Below, piece after piece: positions 1 through 7,873 of a stretch of 64,000 bases of DNA (positions are counted from its first letter, which is position 1; each line of letters starts with the position of its first letter). The translations under genes and the position numbers were made by a program. Where the stretch lies: NCBI GenBank assembly GCA_015075745.1, contig JABTTW010000001.1:186001-250000 (forward strand). Direction: 5' to 3'. The notes beneath the pieces were generated by a model. That model saw only the letters and a program-made list of their open reading frames with translations, was not told where the DNA came from and ran no database searches. The DNA comes from Planctomycetia bacterium (GTDB lineage Bacteria > Planctomycetota > Phycisphaerae > UBA1845 > UTPLA1).

Positions 1-197
1 ATGGTGGATTTCTCGTCACTGGCCAGTTCTCCCCGGGCGGTCACGATCCTGGGAGCTGCGTTGGACGAAACGCCTGCACCGCGAATCTGTCCGACCAGGA
101 GCCAGCCACCGGCCAGGCCGAGCAGCACACCCCCGAGCAAGGGTAATCGACGGCTGGGCAAATGCACCTGCGTTGTTCCGTAGTCGTTTACGTTCAA
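1..197 (-). CDS. HtrA/DegP-like serine protease, N-terminal fragment (runs off the left edge)
   Basis: Reading the minus strand from position 197 gives 65 uninterrupted codons that leave the window. The start is a TTG preceded by a strong Shine-Dalgarno GAGGTG (complement of 203-208) with 5-nt spacing. A short basic stretch is followed by a hydrophobic segment (about residues 19-36, rich in L, G and V) that would be a signal anchor. After it comes ARGELASDEKSTI, which resembles the linker just before the protease domain in trypsin-like HtrA proteins, where E/A-ST is normally followed by the F..ASPSVV motif. The catalytic domain is outside the window, so the family call rests on this short stretch plus the anchor. 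An unrelated membrane protein is possible. Confidence 0.5.
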   Translation of the reverse strand, partial: MNVNDYGTTQVHLPSRRLPLLGGVLLGLAGGWLLVGQIRGAGVSSNAAPRIVTARGELASDEKST

Positions 198-462
198 GAT
201 GTCACCTCTACGTGCTTACGGCCTCATGCTATATGGGGCGCGATTCATCATGACTGACGGGGCAACAAGAGATAATACCCATTTATGCCAAATCCGGGTA
301 AACCCGGCCATCGCGGGCGGAAAACTCACGTTCTGCAATTCGTGCCGGTGCGAATCCTGCGCCGGACTGGTTGCTTCAGCGAACACGTCCAATGGCCGAT
401 AAGTCGGAACGAGGACATGGCGAAGAAACCGGCCGCAATCGGCCCTGCGAAGGAGCGTACTC

Positions 463-1362
463 TTGAGCAAGCTCAACCTGATTATTCTAGTCATTTGCAT
501 GGCCACGGCAGCCGGGGTCGGCTGTGATACGTCGGCGACCTCCTACCTCGACGCCGGGGCGAACCTGAACATTCCGGACGGCATCGATCCGACGAACCCC
601 AAAATTGAACGAACGACGATTTCGGTGGATTTCACCGACGTGAGAATCGTCCGAGTGGACATCCCCACCGGTCGGGTGTCGATTTCGCAGAGCCTCGACG
701 GCAGTTCATCGCTGAGAGTTACAGAGACGATCATTCCCGACGGGATCAGTCGGGAGGCGATGGAGAAGCAACTGAGCGAATCGGTGGTGAAGGCCCAGCG
801 GTCGTTTGTTGATAACACGCGGCTGGATATCAAGGCGAGCTATTCGCCGAGCCTGGCTTCGACCGACATTGCATTCGACATTCGGCTGGTTCTTCCGGCA
901 GGGGCGAACATTGAAGTCTTTGCGGAGAATGCGCCGGTTGAGATCATCGACCTTGTCGGAAACGTTGAAATTCAGACGGCCAATGGGGCCGTGACGCTCG
1001 ACAACATCGTCGGCAGCCTGGTTGCACGCACGAGCAACCGGCCGATCCAGGCCCGTTCCATTTCCGGAAATGTACAACTCACCACCTCGGAGGCGGCGGT
1101 TTCGGTTCGCCTGGAACCATCGATCACCGGCGCGATCAGCGTGACGACGACGAACGCTCCGATTCAGATGGCAATCGGGCGCAAGACTACGGCTGCACTT
1201 GACCTCACCAGCACGGGCGGCGTGATCTCCGCGGACCTGACGGGATTCCTCGTGTCCGACATCACCACCGGAGCCGGGTTTCTGCGCGGCGTTCTCAATG
1301 GCGGCGGCGGTCGGATTGAAGCTCGGACGACAACCGCCGCGATAGAATTCGTCGGCTTCTAG
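463..1362 (+). CDS. Putative lipoprotein with DUF4097-like beta-helical repeats
   Basis: 299 residues from a TTG start with AGGAG at 451-455, 7 nt upstream. The N-terminus has a hydrophobic export signal ending in a cysteine at residue 21. The -3 position is Gly, so the lipobox is non-canonical. The body from about residue 115 onward shows short recurring units (NVEIQTANGAVTLDNIVG, then LVARTSNRPIQARSISGN, then VQLTTSEAAVSVRL) that match the spacing of DUF4097/adhesin-like right-handed beta-helix proteins. These are envelope proteins of mostly unknown role, often placed near ECF or anti-sigma genes. It stands alone here between a divergent protease and a methyltransferase. The fold is supported by the repeats; no function can be assigned. 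Confidence 0.7.
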   Translation: MSKLNLIILVICMATAAGVGCDTSATSYLDAGANLNIPDGIDPTNPKIERTTISVDFTDVRIVRVDIPTGRVSISQSLDGSSSLRVTETIIPDGISREAMEKQLSESVVKAQRSFVDNTRLDIKASYSPSLASTDIAFDIRLVLPAGANIEVFAENAPVEIIDLVGNVEIQTANGAVTLDNIVGSLVARTSNRPIQARSISGNVQLTTSEAAVSVRLEPSITGAISVTTTNAPIQMAIGRKTTAALDLTSTGGVISADLTGFLVSDITTGAGFLRGVLNGGGGRIEARTTTAAIEFVGF

Positions 1363-1505
1363 ACGCATGGGGCGCACAATCTGCGCGGCTGGCTTCACCT
1401 CACGGAGCACCTTTTCGCCCATCTGGCGACGGAATGGTCGAACGGTCGATCAGTATTGATATGAATGCCCGATAGACCGAACGAATTTCCGACTTGAGAA
1501 CCCCC

Positions 1506-2432
1506 ATGGCTCATAAGCCGCCGTCCACCTATGGCCGCGCCGTTCGACAAACCCTGAACTGGCTCGTCACGAAAGAGTACGTCGATCAGCCCTCCAGCGC
1601 GCGGGGCGAGGCCCAGTATTTGCTTTGCCACGCCCAGCGTCTGCACGAATCGCTGACGCGACTTCCGCGGGCGGGCGAGAACAAGAAGTGCCTCGTGATC
1701 GGATCGTGGGGACTTGAGGTGCCCTATCTTGCGGGCGAGTTGGGATGGAGCGATGTCACCTGCCTTTGCGCGCCGACCAGTCGGGAAGGCGTTCGTCAGC
1801 GACGGGTTCGAAGGCATCCCAACGGCGACGCCCAGTATGGTTTTACGCTGATTGAGCACGACATTGAGAGCGGCTCCTGGCCGTTTGTTGATGGGGAGTT
1901 CGGCCTCTGCGTCTATTGGGGCTGCATGGAGCATCTGCGCAGCGATCCGGAATTCTCGCTCTACGAACTGAATCGCGTATCCGCTCCGGGGGCGACCGTC
2001 AGTCTTATCACCGACAACGCCATCAGCTTTCAGGCGACGCACTCCATGCTGCGCGGGCATCCGATGCCCATGCGAATTCACTGGCCCAGCTCCGAGGGAC
2101 ATTGGCGACTGTACACGCCGCCGGAAATCGGCGAACTGCTTGAGGGCACCGGCTGGCGGGTGGACGTCCTCACGTCGATTGTTCAGGACCCGCCAACTTA
2201 CTGGAAGTGGTGGAAGCGCTGGCTGTTCAAGCGGTTGGTCGCCGATCAACGACGAGGATTTGGGCTTGCCGAGCCGTACTGGAACGCCTTTGTCCTTGCG
2301 CACGCCACGAAGACTGCGCCTGCCACTCGAAGCTATCCCAAGTGGCTCTACAAGGACGAGAAGATTCGCCAATTGAAGGTGGACATGCTTGAGATCGTTT
2401 CGCGCGAGCCGTCGCACGCACTGGCCGGATAG
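1506..2432 (+). CDS. Class I SAM-dependent methyltransferase
   Basis: 308 residues from ATG 1506; a TTG at 1494 in the same frame would add four residues and neither start has a clear Shine-Dalgarno. Motif I is seen as KKCLVIGSWGLEV near residue 60, and the acidic post-II region as GLCVYWGCMEHL, the pattern of Methyltransf_11-type enzymes in which an E-H-L follows the fourth strand. The region LLEGTGWRVDVLTSIVQD fits the late beta strands. The C-terminal third (KWWKRWLFKRL and WLYKDEKIRQLKVDML) is basic and aromatic, which could suit an envelope or glycan substrate. The substrate cannot be read from the sequence and the neighbours do not specify it. Confidence 0.7.
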   Translation: MAHKPPSTYGRAVRQTLNWLVTKEYVDQPSSARGEAQYLLCHAQRLHESLTRLPRAGENKKCLVIGSWGLEVPYLAGELGWSDVTCLCAPTSREGVRQRRVRRHPNGDAQYGFTLIEHDIESGSWPFVDGEFGLCVYWGCMEHLRSDPEFSLYELNRVSAPGATVSLITDNAISFQATHSMLRGHPMPMRIHWPSSEGHWRLYTPPEIGELLEGTGWRVDVLTSIVQDPPTYWKWWKRWLFKRLVADQRRGFGLAEPYWNAFVLAHATKTAPATRSYPKWLYKDEKIRQLKVDMLEIVSREPSHALAG

Positions 2433-2497
2433 CGTCTTCGTATTTTCTTGCGAGTGATTCGAGCCGCAGATGCAGGCACACGGCGTTTTCCGAATAC

Positions 2498-2818
2498 CTA
2501 CCAAGGGCGGCGGGGTTCATAGGCGACCGGTTCCGACTGATCGCTAATGGCGCAGCCCACAAGTACCAGTTCCGGACTTGAGGTCGGCGTGATGCGAGCG
2601 ATCCGCACGTTTCGTTCCAGCGGGGCCCACATGCCGTCGTCTTTGCGGCGAAGATGGAGTTCGTCGCCCGGGGTCAATGCGTGCAAAGCGTGCGTGAGAA
2701 AGCCGAGGCCCGAGGGCGAGTTGTCCACGGTCCATGCGCGGTGATCTTCGATGCGCCCGGGCCGCTTCCAGCGGATGACCTCGTCAGCTTCTGTGCGAAT
2801 TTCTCTTCGTCGTTCCAT
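2498..2818 (-). CDS. PilZ-domain protein (probable c-di-GMP effector)
   Basis: 106 residues starting at ATG 2818; a longer frame upstream exists but its extra sequence does not look like protein. The N-terminus ERRREIR matches the PilZ RxxxR arginine cluster, and VDNSPSGLGFLT matches the (D/N)xSxxG motif that completes the c-di-GMP site. The later strands (PGDELHLRRKDDG, ERNVRIARITP, LVLVGCAI) fit the PilZ barrel. It is a single-domain protein that would act in the cytoplasm by binding c-di-GMP and then a partner. The gene is divergent from a pseudopilin gene starting at 3012, so the two may share control. Ligand binding is inferred; the second Gly of the motif is Leu. Confidence 0.7.
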   Translation of the reverse strand: MERRREIRTEADEVIRWKRPGRIEDHRAWTVDNSPSGLGFLTHALHALTPGDELHLRRKDDGMWAPLERNVRIARITPTSSPELVLVGCAISDQSEPVAYEPRRPW

Positions 2819-2975
2819 TTGCTGGCCCCCGTCGTTTGTGACTCGTTTGCCTTGCTGCACCCATCGGTTCTCCAGACTGCCGGGCTTAGTCCGCTTTGCG
2901 AAGAATTCGCCGACTGTTTTCAAGAAAACTGTGCCAGGCCCCTGCGCGGATGAAAAGGGCATTGTTTGCGGACAT

Positions 2976-3004
2976 TTGAATCGATCGGTACAGGTTGCTA
3001 GACT
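2976..3004 (+). promoter_or_regulatory. Candidate sigma70 promoter giving a leaderless transcript for the pseudopilin at 3012
   Basis: TTGAAT (2976-2981), a 17-bp spacer, and TAGACT (2999-3004). The predicted start site falls within a base or two of ATG 3012, which has no Shine-Dalgarno. A leaderless mRNA would explain both. Confidence 0.45.
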
Positions 3005-3011
3005 AAATCGA

Positions 3012-3953
3012 ATGAAATGCCGGAAAGAAAGACGTACGTTAGCCGTTGAGCACCATGCCTTTACGCTGATCGAACTCCTCGTTGTTATTTCCATCATCGC
3101 GATCATCATCGCTCTGCTGCTGCCCGCCCTGTCCTCAGCGAGGCAAAGCGGCATCAGCAATGTGTGCCTGGCCAACCTGCGCACGCTTGGGCAGGGCCTG
3201 ACGATGTATTCCACCGACCATCAAGACCAGCTTGTTCCCGGTCGACTGCCGAAGCTGAACAATGACAATTGGCGCGCACTGGTGAAGGGTGGCTGGAAGT
3301 ATCGGCCGACTTTTCTGGCGATGATGGGAACCAACGTCAATCTGGCGGCGTTCGACGACCCGATGGCTTCGAAGAATACGATCGATCGATTTGGCGAGCC
3401 CGGCGATCAGCAGAACTACTCGAGCAAGGTCTATGTCTGCCCCGGCGTGCCGAACTGGACGGACGAGCGCAACGGGGCATATGGATATAATTACCAATTC
3501 CTCGGCAATTCACGAATCAGCGATTCCGCAGATCCAACTTCGTTCAAGAACTGGCCGGTCAGCGTCACGCGCATTCACGACACCTCACGCACCGTGGCGG
3601 TTGCAGACTGCATGGGCACCGCCGCCACCGTCGCCGCGAAGGACCGCGTACCCTACGAAAACAACGGCCGCAATCCACACGGGATGGGCAACGAGGGATT
3701 CAACCTCGATCCGCCGAGAATCGACCAGGCCCTGGGTGAGTCGGCAGGCTTTCCGGATGAGCGAACGGCCGCCGATCCCCGTCACCTCGGCAAGTCCGCC
3801 GTCCTGTTTGTCGACACGCATGCCTCCCTGGAACTGCCCGCGAACCTCGGATATCGCGTTCGTAACGACGGCAGCTATGCATTTGACGGAAACAACTCGT
3901 TGTGGTCAGGCACCGGACGCAATGAGGCGTGGATGCCGGGCTACGGTTTCTAA
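3012..3953 (+). CDS. Pseudopilin-type secreted protein (prepilin leader, C-terminal H-X9-D segment)
   Basis: 313 residues. A basic leader (MKCRKERR) is followed by [14 protein letters not shown], a type IV/type II secretion prepilin peptidase site with Glu at +5 and a long hydrophobic helix. CLANLRTLGQGLTMYSTDH is the typical next segment in planctomycete DUF1559-like and related proteins. Further on are YVCPG and a terminal HLGKSAVLFVDTHASLELP block matching H-X9-DG, with D-T-H in place of D-G-H. Such proteins are processed by a prepilin peptidase and occur in dozens of paralogues in planctomycetes. The usual length is 250-400 residues, so this looks complete. ATG 3012 was chosen because the leader starts there and a promoter lies directly upstream. 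Confidence 0.85.
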   Translation: MKCRKERRTLAVEHHAFTLIELLVVISIIAIIIALLLPALSSARQSGISNVCLANLRTLGQGLTMYSTDHQDQLVPGRLPKLNNDNWRALVKGGWKYRPTFLAMMGTNVNLAAFDDPMASKNTIDRFGEPGDQQNYSSKVYVCPGVPNWTDERNGAYGYNYQFLGNSRISDSADPTSFKNWPVSVTRIHDTSRTVAVADCMGTAATVAAKDRVPYENNGRNPHGMGNEGFNLDPPRIDQALGESAGFPDERTAADPRHLGKSAVLFVDTHASLELPANLGYRVRNDGSYAFDGNNSLWSGTGRNEAWMPGYGF

Positions 3954-3954
3954 T

Positions 3955-4001
3955 CATCAGACTCATCTGATGTTTGGAGTGCCGGGGACCCCCAGTCCCC
4001 G
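3955..4001. terminator. Two adjacent hairpins between convergent genes
   Basis: Perfect 7-bp inverted repeats: CATCAGA/TCTGATG (3955-3961, 3966-3972) with a 4-base loop, and CGGGGAC/GTCCCCG (3983-3989, 3995-4001). They sit between the stop of the pseudopilin gene and the stop of the opposing addA gene. Neither has a T-run, so termination is a guess. Confidence 0.35.
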
Positions 4002-4081
4002 CATTCTCTCTCCGGCCCAGCAGAGCCAAAGCACCTGCCAATAATTCAGCCATGTGGCAGTCGAGCAGATCGATTGGGTTC

Positions 4082-7000
4082 CTATTCGACCTGTGTAGCT
4101 GATTCTGGCGCCACTTCGACGATCTGGCGCGCGGTGAGAAAAGCCAGATGCAGCCGGTGGACAGGCCGGCCCCAGGTCATTTCCACGGCATTGGCGTAGA
4201 TGCGCAATTGGCCCGCGTATGCGGCGGCCCTTTGAGCCACACCTTCGCCTGTGACGCGATCGGTCTTGTAATCGAGGATTTCCAGACCATCGCCGGAATC
4301 GAACAGACAATCGACGATGCCGCGCACCAGCATGACATCCTGCCGATCGGCTTGCCTTGCCGCGGGATCGTAGCGGGCGGGATCCACGCCGATGACAAAG
4401 GGCCACTCGCGATGGACGATTACCCGCGAATCGCGAATTCGTCGGCCAAGATCGGTGGTGAAAAACCATGCCAGAGCCGCAAGATCAATCTGATCGCCTT
4501 CGACCTGAAGGAGATCGCCGGCCTGAATGATGGACGCGAGTTGATCCTGGAGATTTGCTTCATCGCAGGGCTGCGTCAGTTCGACGCGCTGGAGGAATTC
4601 GTGTGTCCATGTGCCGCGCTGGGTCTGGTCGATGGACGCCTCGGTGGATCGGAAAGACGGCGAGCGAAGTCGGCTTGCATCGATTTCACGCTTCGTACCC
4701 GCCCCCTGCGAGGAATGCCACGGGTGAGCCGGATCATCGGCATCCTCCAGAGCATTCCAGCGCCGCTTGAGCACGCTCGCGGCGGCCACGGCCGGCACGC
4801 GCGTCATGGCCTGGGCGGGATAGGTACTGGTCAGGCGGCGCTCGATGAGTTTGACCCATGCACCCGAATCGGCATCCGCGGCTGTTGCCGAAAAGTCGAG
4901 CTTGTCGAAGGCGGCGATCTTTTCCAGGCGGCTCGCGACGTCGGCTTTGACGGGCGGCTCCAGTTGCCAGCGCCCCATCTCCGCAGCGTCGTACACGCGC
5001 ACGAAGAACCGCTCGTCACTGCCATTGTCCTTCGCATCAGCCCATGCCGAGGGGTGACAGGCGAGCGCCTGAGTCACCCAGTCGAGGGCGCTCGTGGCCG
5101 AACGCCGATCGGCCACCGACAACGGGCCGATGTGGCTTGCAAGCCGAGCTCGCCACTCGTCGATCCGGCTGAGGCGCTTTGTTCCTATCGCGATGAGGCG
5201 CTCTTTGGCGCGGGTCATCGCCACGTAGAGCACGCGAAGCTCCTCGGCGAGCGACTGTCGCTTGACGGCCTCGGCGACCATGCGGTGCGGCAACGACTCG
5301 TAGCGAATTCGCTTCTTGAGATCGACCGCCTCCATGCCGACACCCAACTCGCGATCGAACAAGATCGATCCACGACAATCGGATAGATTGAATCGCTTGC
5401 CCAATTCCGCCACGATGACGACGGGGTATTCCAGACCCTTGCTGCGGTGGATGGTCATGACTCGAACAACATCCTGCGGACCGGTCATGACTGATCCGGG
5501 CTCGAGGTCTTCGCCCATCGCGCGGACGCCGTCGATGAATTGGAGGAATCGCAGCAGCCCCTGCTTGCGAAACGAACCGAATTGGCGGGCGTATTCGTGA
5601 ATGCGGATGAGATTCGCTCTTCGCTGAAGACCGTCTCGCAGACCGCTGACGTAGGCGAGGTAGCCGCTTTCTTCGTAGATATCCCAGATGGTCTCGGCGA
5701 GCGGGCGGTGCCGTGCCCTTTGGCGCCATTTGTCGATTTGATCGCGGATTCGCGCGAGTCGGGTCCGCAGAGCGGCATCTGCCCCGCTGTCCGCACAGGT
5801 CCAGACCGCTTCGCAGAAAGCGACGCCCGGCGGGCTGGCCTTGGGGCTTCGGCGAATCTCCACTAATTCGGAATCGTTCAGCGGGGTACCGAACAGCGGC
5901 GACCGCAAGATTGCGGCGAGTGGAATATCCTGCAAGGGGTTGTCGATGACGGCGAGGAGCGAGAGGACATCCTGCGCCTCCAGGGCCTCAAACAATCCAC
6001 CGGACGTGTCGCTGAAGACCGGGATGCCGCAGCGAACGAGGGTGCGGATGAAAAGGCCTGCCCGGGCCTGCATGGAGCGCATGAGGATGACGATGTCGCC
6101 GTATTCATATCCCTGAGCGATACAATCCTTGATGCGTTCGGCGCAGACCATTGCCTCGCGCTCGATGCGGACGAGTTCGGCGGCGCCGGAATCCTCAGTC
6201 GCGTCTTCGGTGTCGTGCGCGTCGTCGCTCGCCGCCGAAGCGAAGTCTTCGAGCAGGTGCAGTTCCAACGGCGGGCCGACAGCGGGGCGGAAATCCGTTT
6301 CTTTGCGGCCGGGGCGGAGCTTCGCGGAATCGTCATAGGCAATCCCGCCCAGCTCCGGTGTCATCAGCCGCTCGAAGATAGCGTTGACGGCGTCCAGCAG
6401 GATCGGGCGGCTGCGAAAGTTGTCGGCCAGGTCGATCGCGACACCGCGACTCTCGGGCTTACCGGCGGCGGCAAGGAAGGCTGCCCTGCGATCGAGGAAC
6501 AGCCGTGGCTCGGCGAGGCGGAAGCGATAAATGCTCTGCTTCACATCGCCGACAGTGAACATGTTTGCCGGGCGCGGGGCAATGGTCTCTCGACTAACGA
6601 GACGAAGAATCTCCGCCTGGACCGGATTGATGTCCTGAAACTCATCGACCAGGACATGCTCGAATTGGTCGCGCAGGCGCGCCGCGACGCCGTTGGCCTC
6701 ATCCGCCAACAACGCGAGCGCGCGACGTTCCAGATCGGTGAAATCGAGGACGCCGAGTTCCGCCTTGGCCGCCTGATATCGGGCACGGAAATCGACCGCG
6801 AGCTGAAAGAGGAGTGCGACATTTGACCTTGTCCGGTCGATCCCTTCGCCCCAATCTGTAACCGAGAAACGGCCGAACGGCTTCTTGAGTCGAGTTTCGA
6901 AGAGATCTTTTTTGATCTTCCGCACGAGCTCCGCGGCGTCGATGAAGGCCTGTTTATCCACCTCCGACAGATCGTTGAACTTTTTGCCCTTGCGCGGCGG

Positions 7001-7873
7001 CGAAGGGAACTGAAAGTCGGGAATGAGCCGAAGGCAAAAGTCATCCACTTTCGCGGCATCGGGAATGGTCCCCAGACTCGACTGCCAACTCGCCAGCGCG
7101 GCGGCGTATTCTCGGAGACAATCGGCAGACGCGGTCGCAGAGGACGGCCAGTCGGAGAGCATGCGGATGTAGTCCGCGAGAAGTGTCGATTGGAGACTGA
7201 GTTCCTCCTGCAATTCGCCAAGAAGCCACTCCAGCCAGAATAACGAAAGTGCATCCCCAGACGAGCCCATCCGCTTGTTTGCCTGAGCGATCCAGGCCTG
7301 GGGGTCCGGCAACGAAGCGAGGAACTCATCCAATTGCTGAATGAGCTTCATCAGCAAGCGCTCGGAAGCCCCGCCATAGGCGCTGAGAAAATCGAAAAAC
7401 GCCTCCGCATCAGCGTCCTTTTTGCCTTCGTAATCATCGAAGACCGCCTCTACTGCTTCCTGGCGCATGAGCCGTGCGTCGGCCGGATTGAGGATCGGCA
7501 CCTGGGGGTCAAGGTCAGCCTGCGGGAAGAAACGCGCAAGAAGCCGGCGGCAGAAGGAGTGAAGCGTCGAAATATGGGCGGAGTCGAGCAGGGCTAGTTG
7601 ACCCTGCAGCCGGGCGTGTGAGGGACTTCGCTCCAGACGACTCCGAAGGGCGGCGCCGATCCGACTTCGCATCTCGGCGGCCGCGGCATCGGTGAAGGTC
7701 ACGACGAGCAGACGATCGACGCCGCACGGCCGCTTTTCATCGGCGATCAATCGCGCGCAGCGTTCGGCCAAAACGGCGGTCTTTCCGCTGCCGGCTGCCG
7801 CTGAAACGAGAATGCTGCCGCCCATGGCATCCAGCGCGGCCTGCTGTGATGGCGTCCAGCGAATCTCACTCAT
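4082..7873 (-). CDS. addA: ATP-dependent helicase/nuclease AddA
   Basis: 1263 residues, the usual AddA size. It is a UvrD-type superfamily 1 helicase with a C-terminal RecB-family nuclease and partners AddB in double-strand break resection. Motifs in order: Q-motif WTPSQQAALDA; Walker A SAAAGSGKT (motif I); TFTDAAAAEM (Ia); LVDEFQDINPVQ (motif II, DEFQD); GDVKQSIYRFR (III); VMTIHRSKGLEYPVVI (V region); LYVAMTRAKERL (VI). The nuclease signature LEILDYKTDRV lies about 60 residues from the end. The ATG at 7873 is preferred over the ATG nine codons upstream because it overlaps the addB stop by 8 bases (ATGAGTGA), indicating translational coupling. Gene order is addB then addA. Confidence 0.93.
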   Translation of the reverse strand: MSEIRWTPSQQAALDAMGGSILVSAAAGSGKTAVLAERCARLIADEKRPCGVDRLLVVTFTDAAAAEMRSRIGAALRSRLERSPSHARLQGQLALLDSAHISTLHSFCRRLLARFFPQADLDPQVPILNPADARLMRQEAVEAVFDDYEGKKDADAEAFFDFLSAYGGASERLLMKLIQQLDEFLASLPDPQAWIAQANKRMGSSGDALSLFWLEWLLGELQEELSLQSTLLADYIRMLSDWPSSATASADCLREYAAALASWQSSLGTIPDAAKVDDFCLRLIPDFQFPSPPRKGKKFNDLSEVDKQAFIDAAELVRKIKKDLFETRLKKPFGRFSVTDWGEGIDRTRSNVALLFQLAVDFRARYQAAKAELGVLDFTDLERRALALLADEANGVAARLRDQFEHVLVDEFQDINPVQAEILRLVSRETIAPRPANMFTVGDVKQSIYRFRLAEPRLFLDRRAAFLAAAGKPESRGVAIDLADNFRSRPILLDAVNAIFERLMTPELGGIAYDDSAKLRPGRKETDFRPAVGPPLELHLLEDFASAASDDAHDTEDATEDSGAAELVRIEREAMVCAERIKDCIAQGYEYGDIVILMRSMQARAGLFIRTLVRCGIPVFSDTSGGLFEALEAQDVLSLLAVIDNPLQDIPLAAILRSPLFGTPLNDSELVEIRRSPKASPPGVAFCEAVWTCADSGADAALRTRLARIRDQIDKWRQRARHRPLAETIWDIYEESGYLAYVSGLRDGLQRRANLIRIHEYARQFGSFRKQGLLRFLQFIDGVRAMGEDLEPGSVMTGPQDVVRVMTIHRSKGLEYPVVIVAELGKRFNLSDCRGSILFDRELGVGMEAVDLKKRIRYESLPHRMVAEAVKRQSLAEELRVLYVAMTRAKERLIAIGTKRLSRIDEWRARLASHIGPLSVADRRSATSALDWVTQALACHPSAWADAKDNGSDERFFVRVYDAAEMGRWQLEPPVKADVASRLEKIAAFDKLDFSATAADADSGAWVKLIERRLTSTYPAQAMTRVPAVAAASVLKRRWNALEDADDPAHPWHSSQGAGTKREIDASRLRSPSFRSTEASIDQTQRGTWTHEFLQRVELTQPCDEANLQDQLASIIQAGDLLQVEGDQIDLAALAWFFTTDLGRRIRDSRVIVHREWPFVIGVDPARYDPAARQADRQDVMLVRGIVDCLFDSGDGLEILDYKTDRVTGEGVAQRAAAYAGQLRIYANAVEMTWGRPVHRLHLAFLTARQIVEVAPESATQVE

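Noticed and set aside
1395..2504. A 369-codon frame antisense to the methyltransferase
   Set aside because: The sense frame carries SAM-binding motifs; the antisense sequence has none.
4148..5386. A 412-codon plus-strand frame inside addA
   Set aside because: addA motifs on the minus strand cover the same region; the plus frame is a high-GC shadow.
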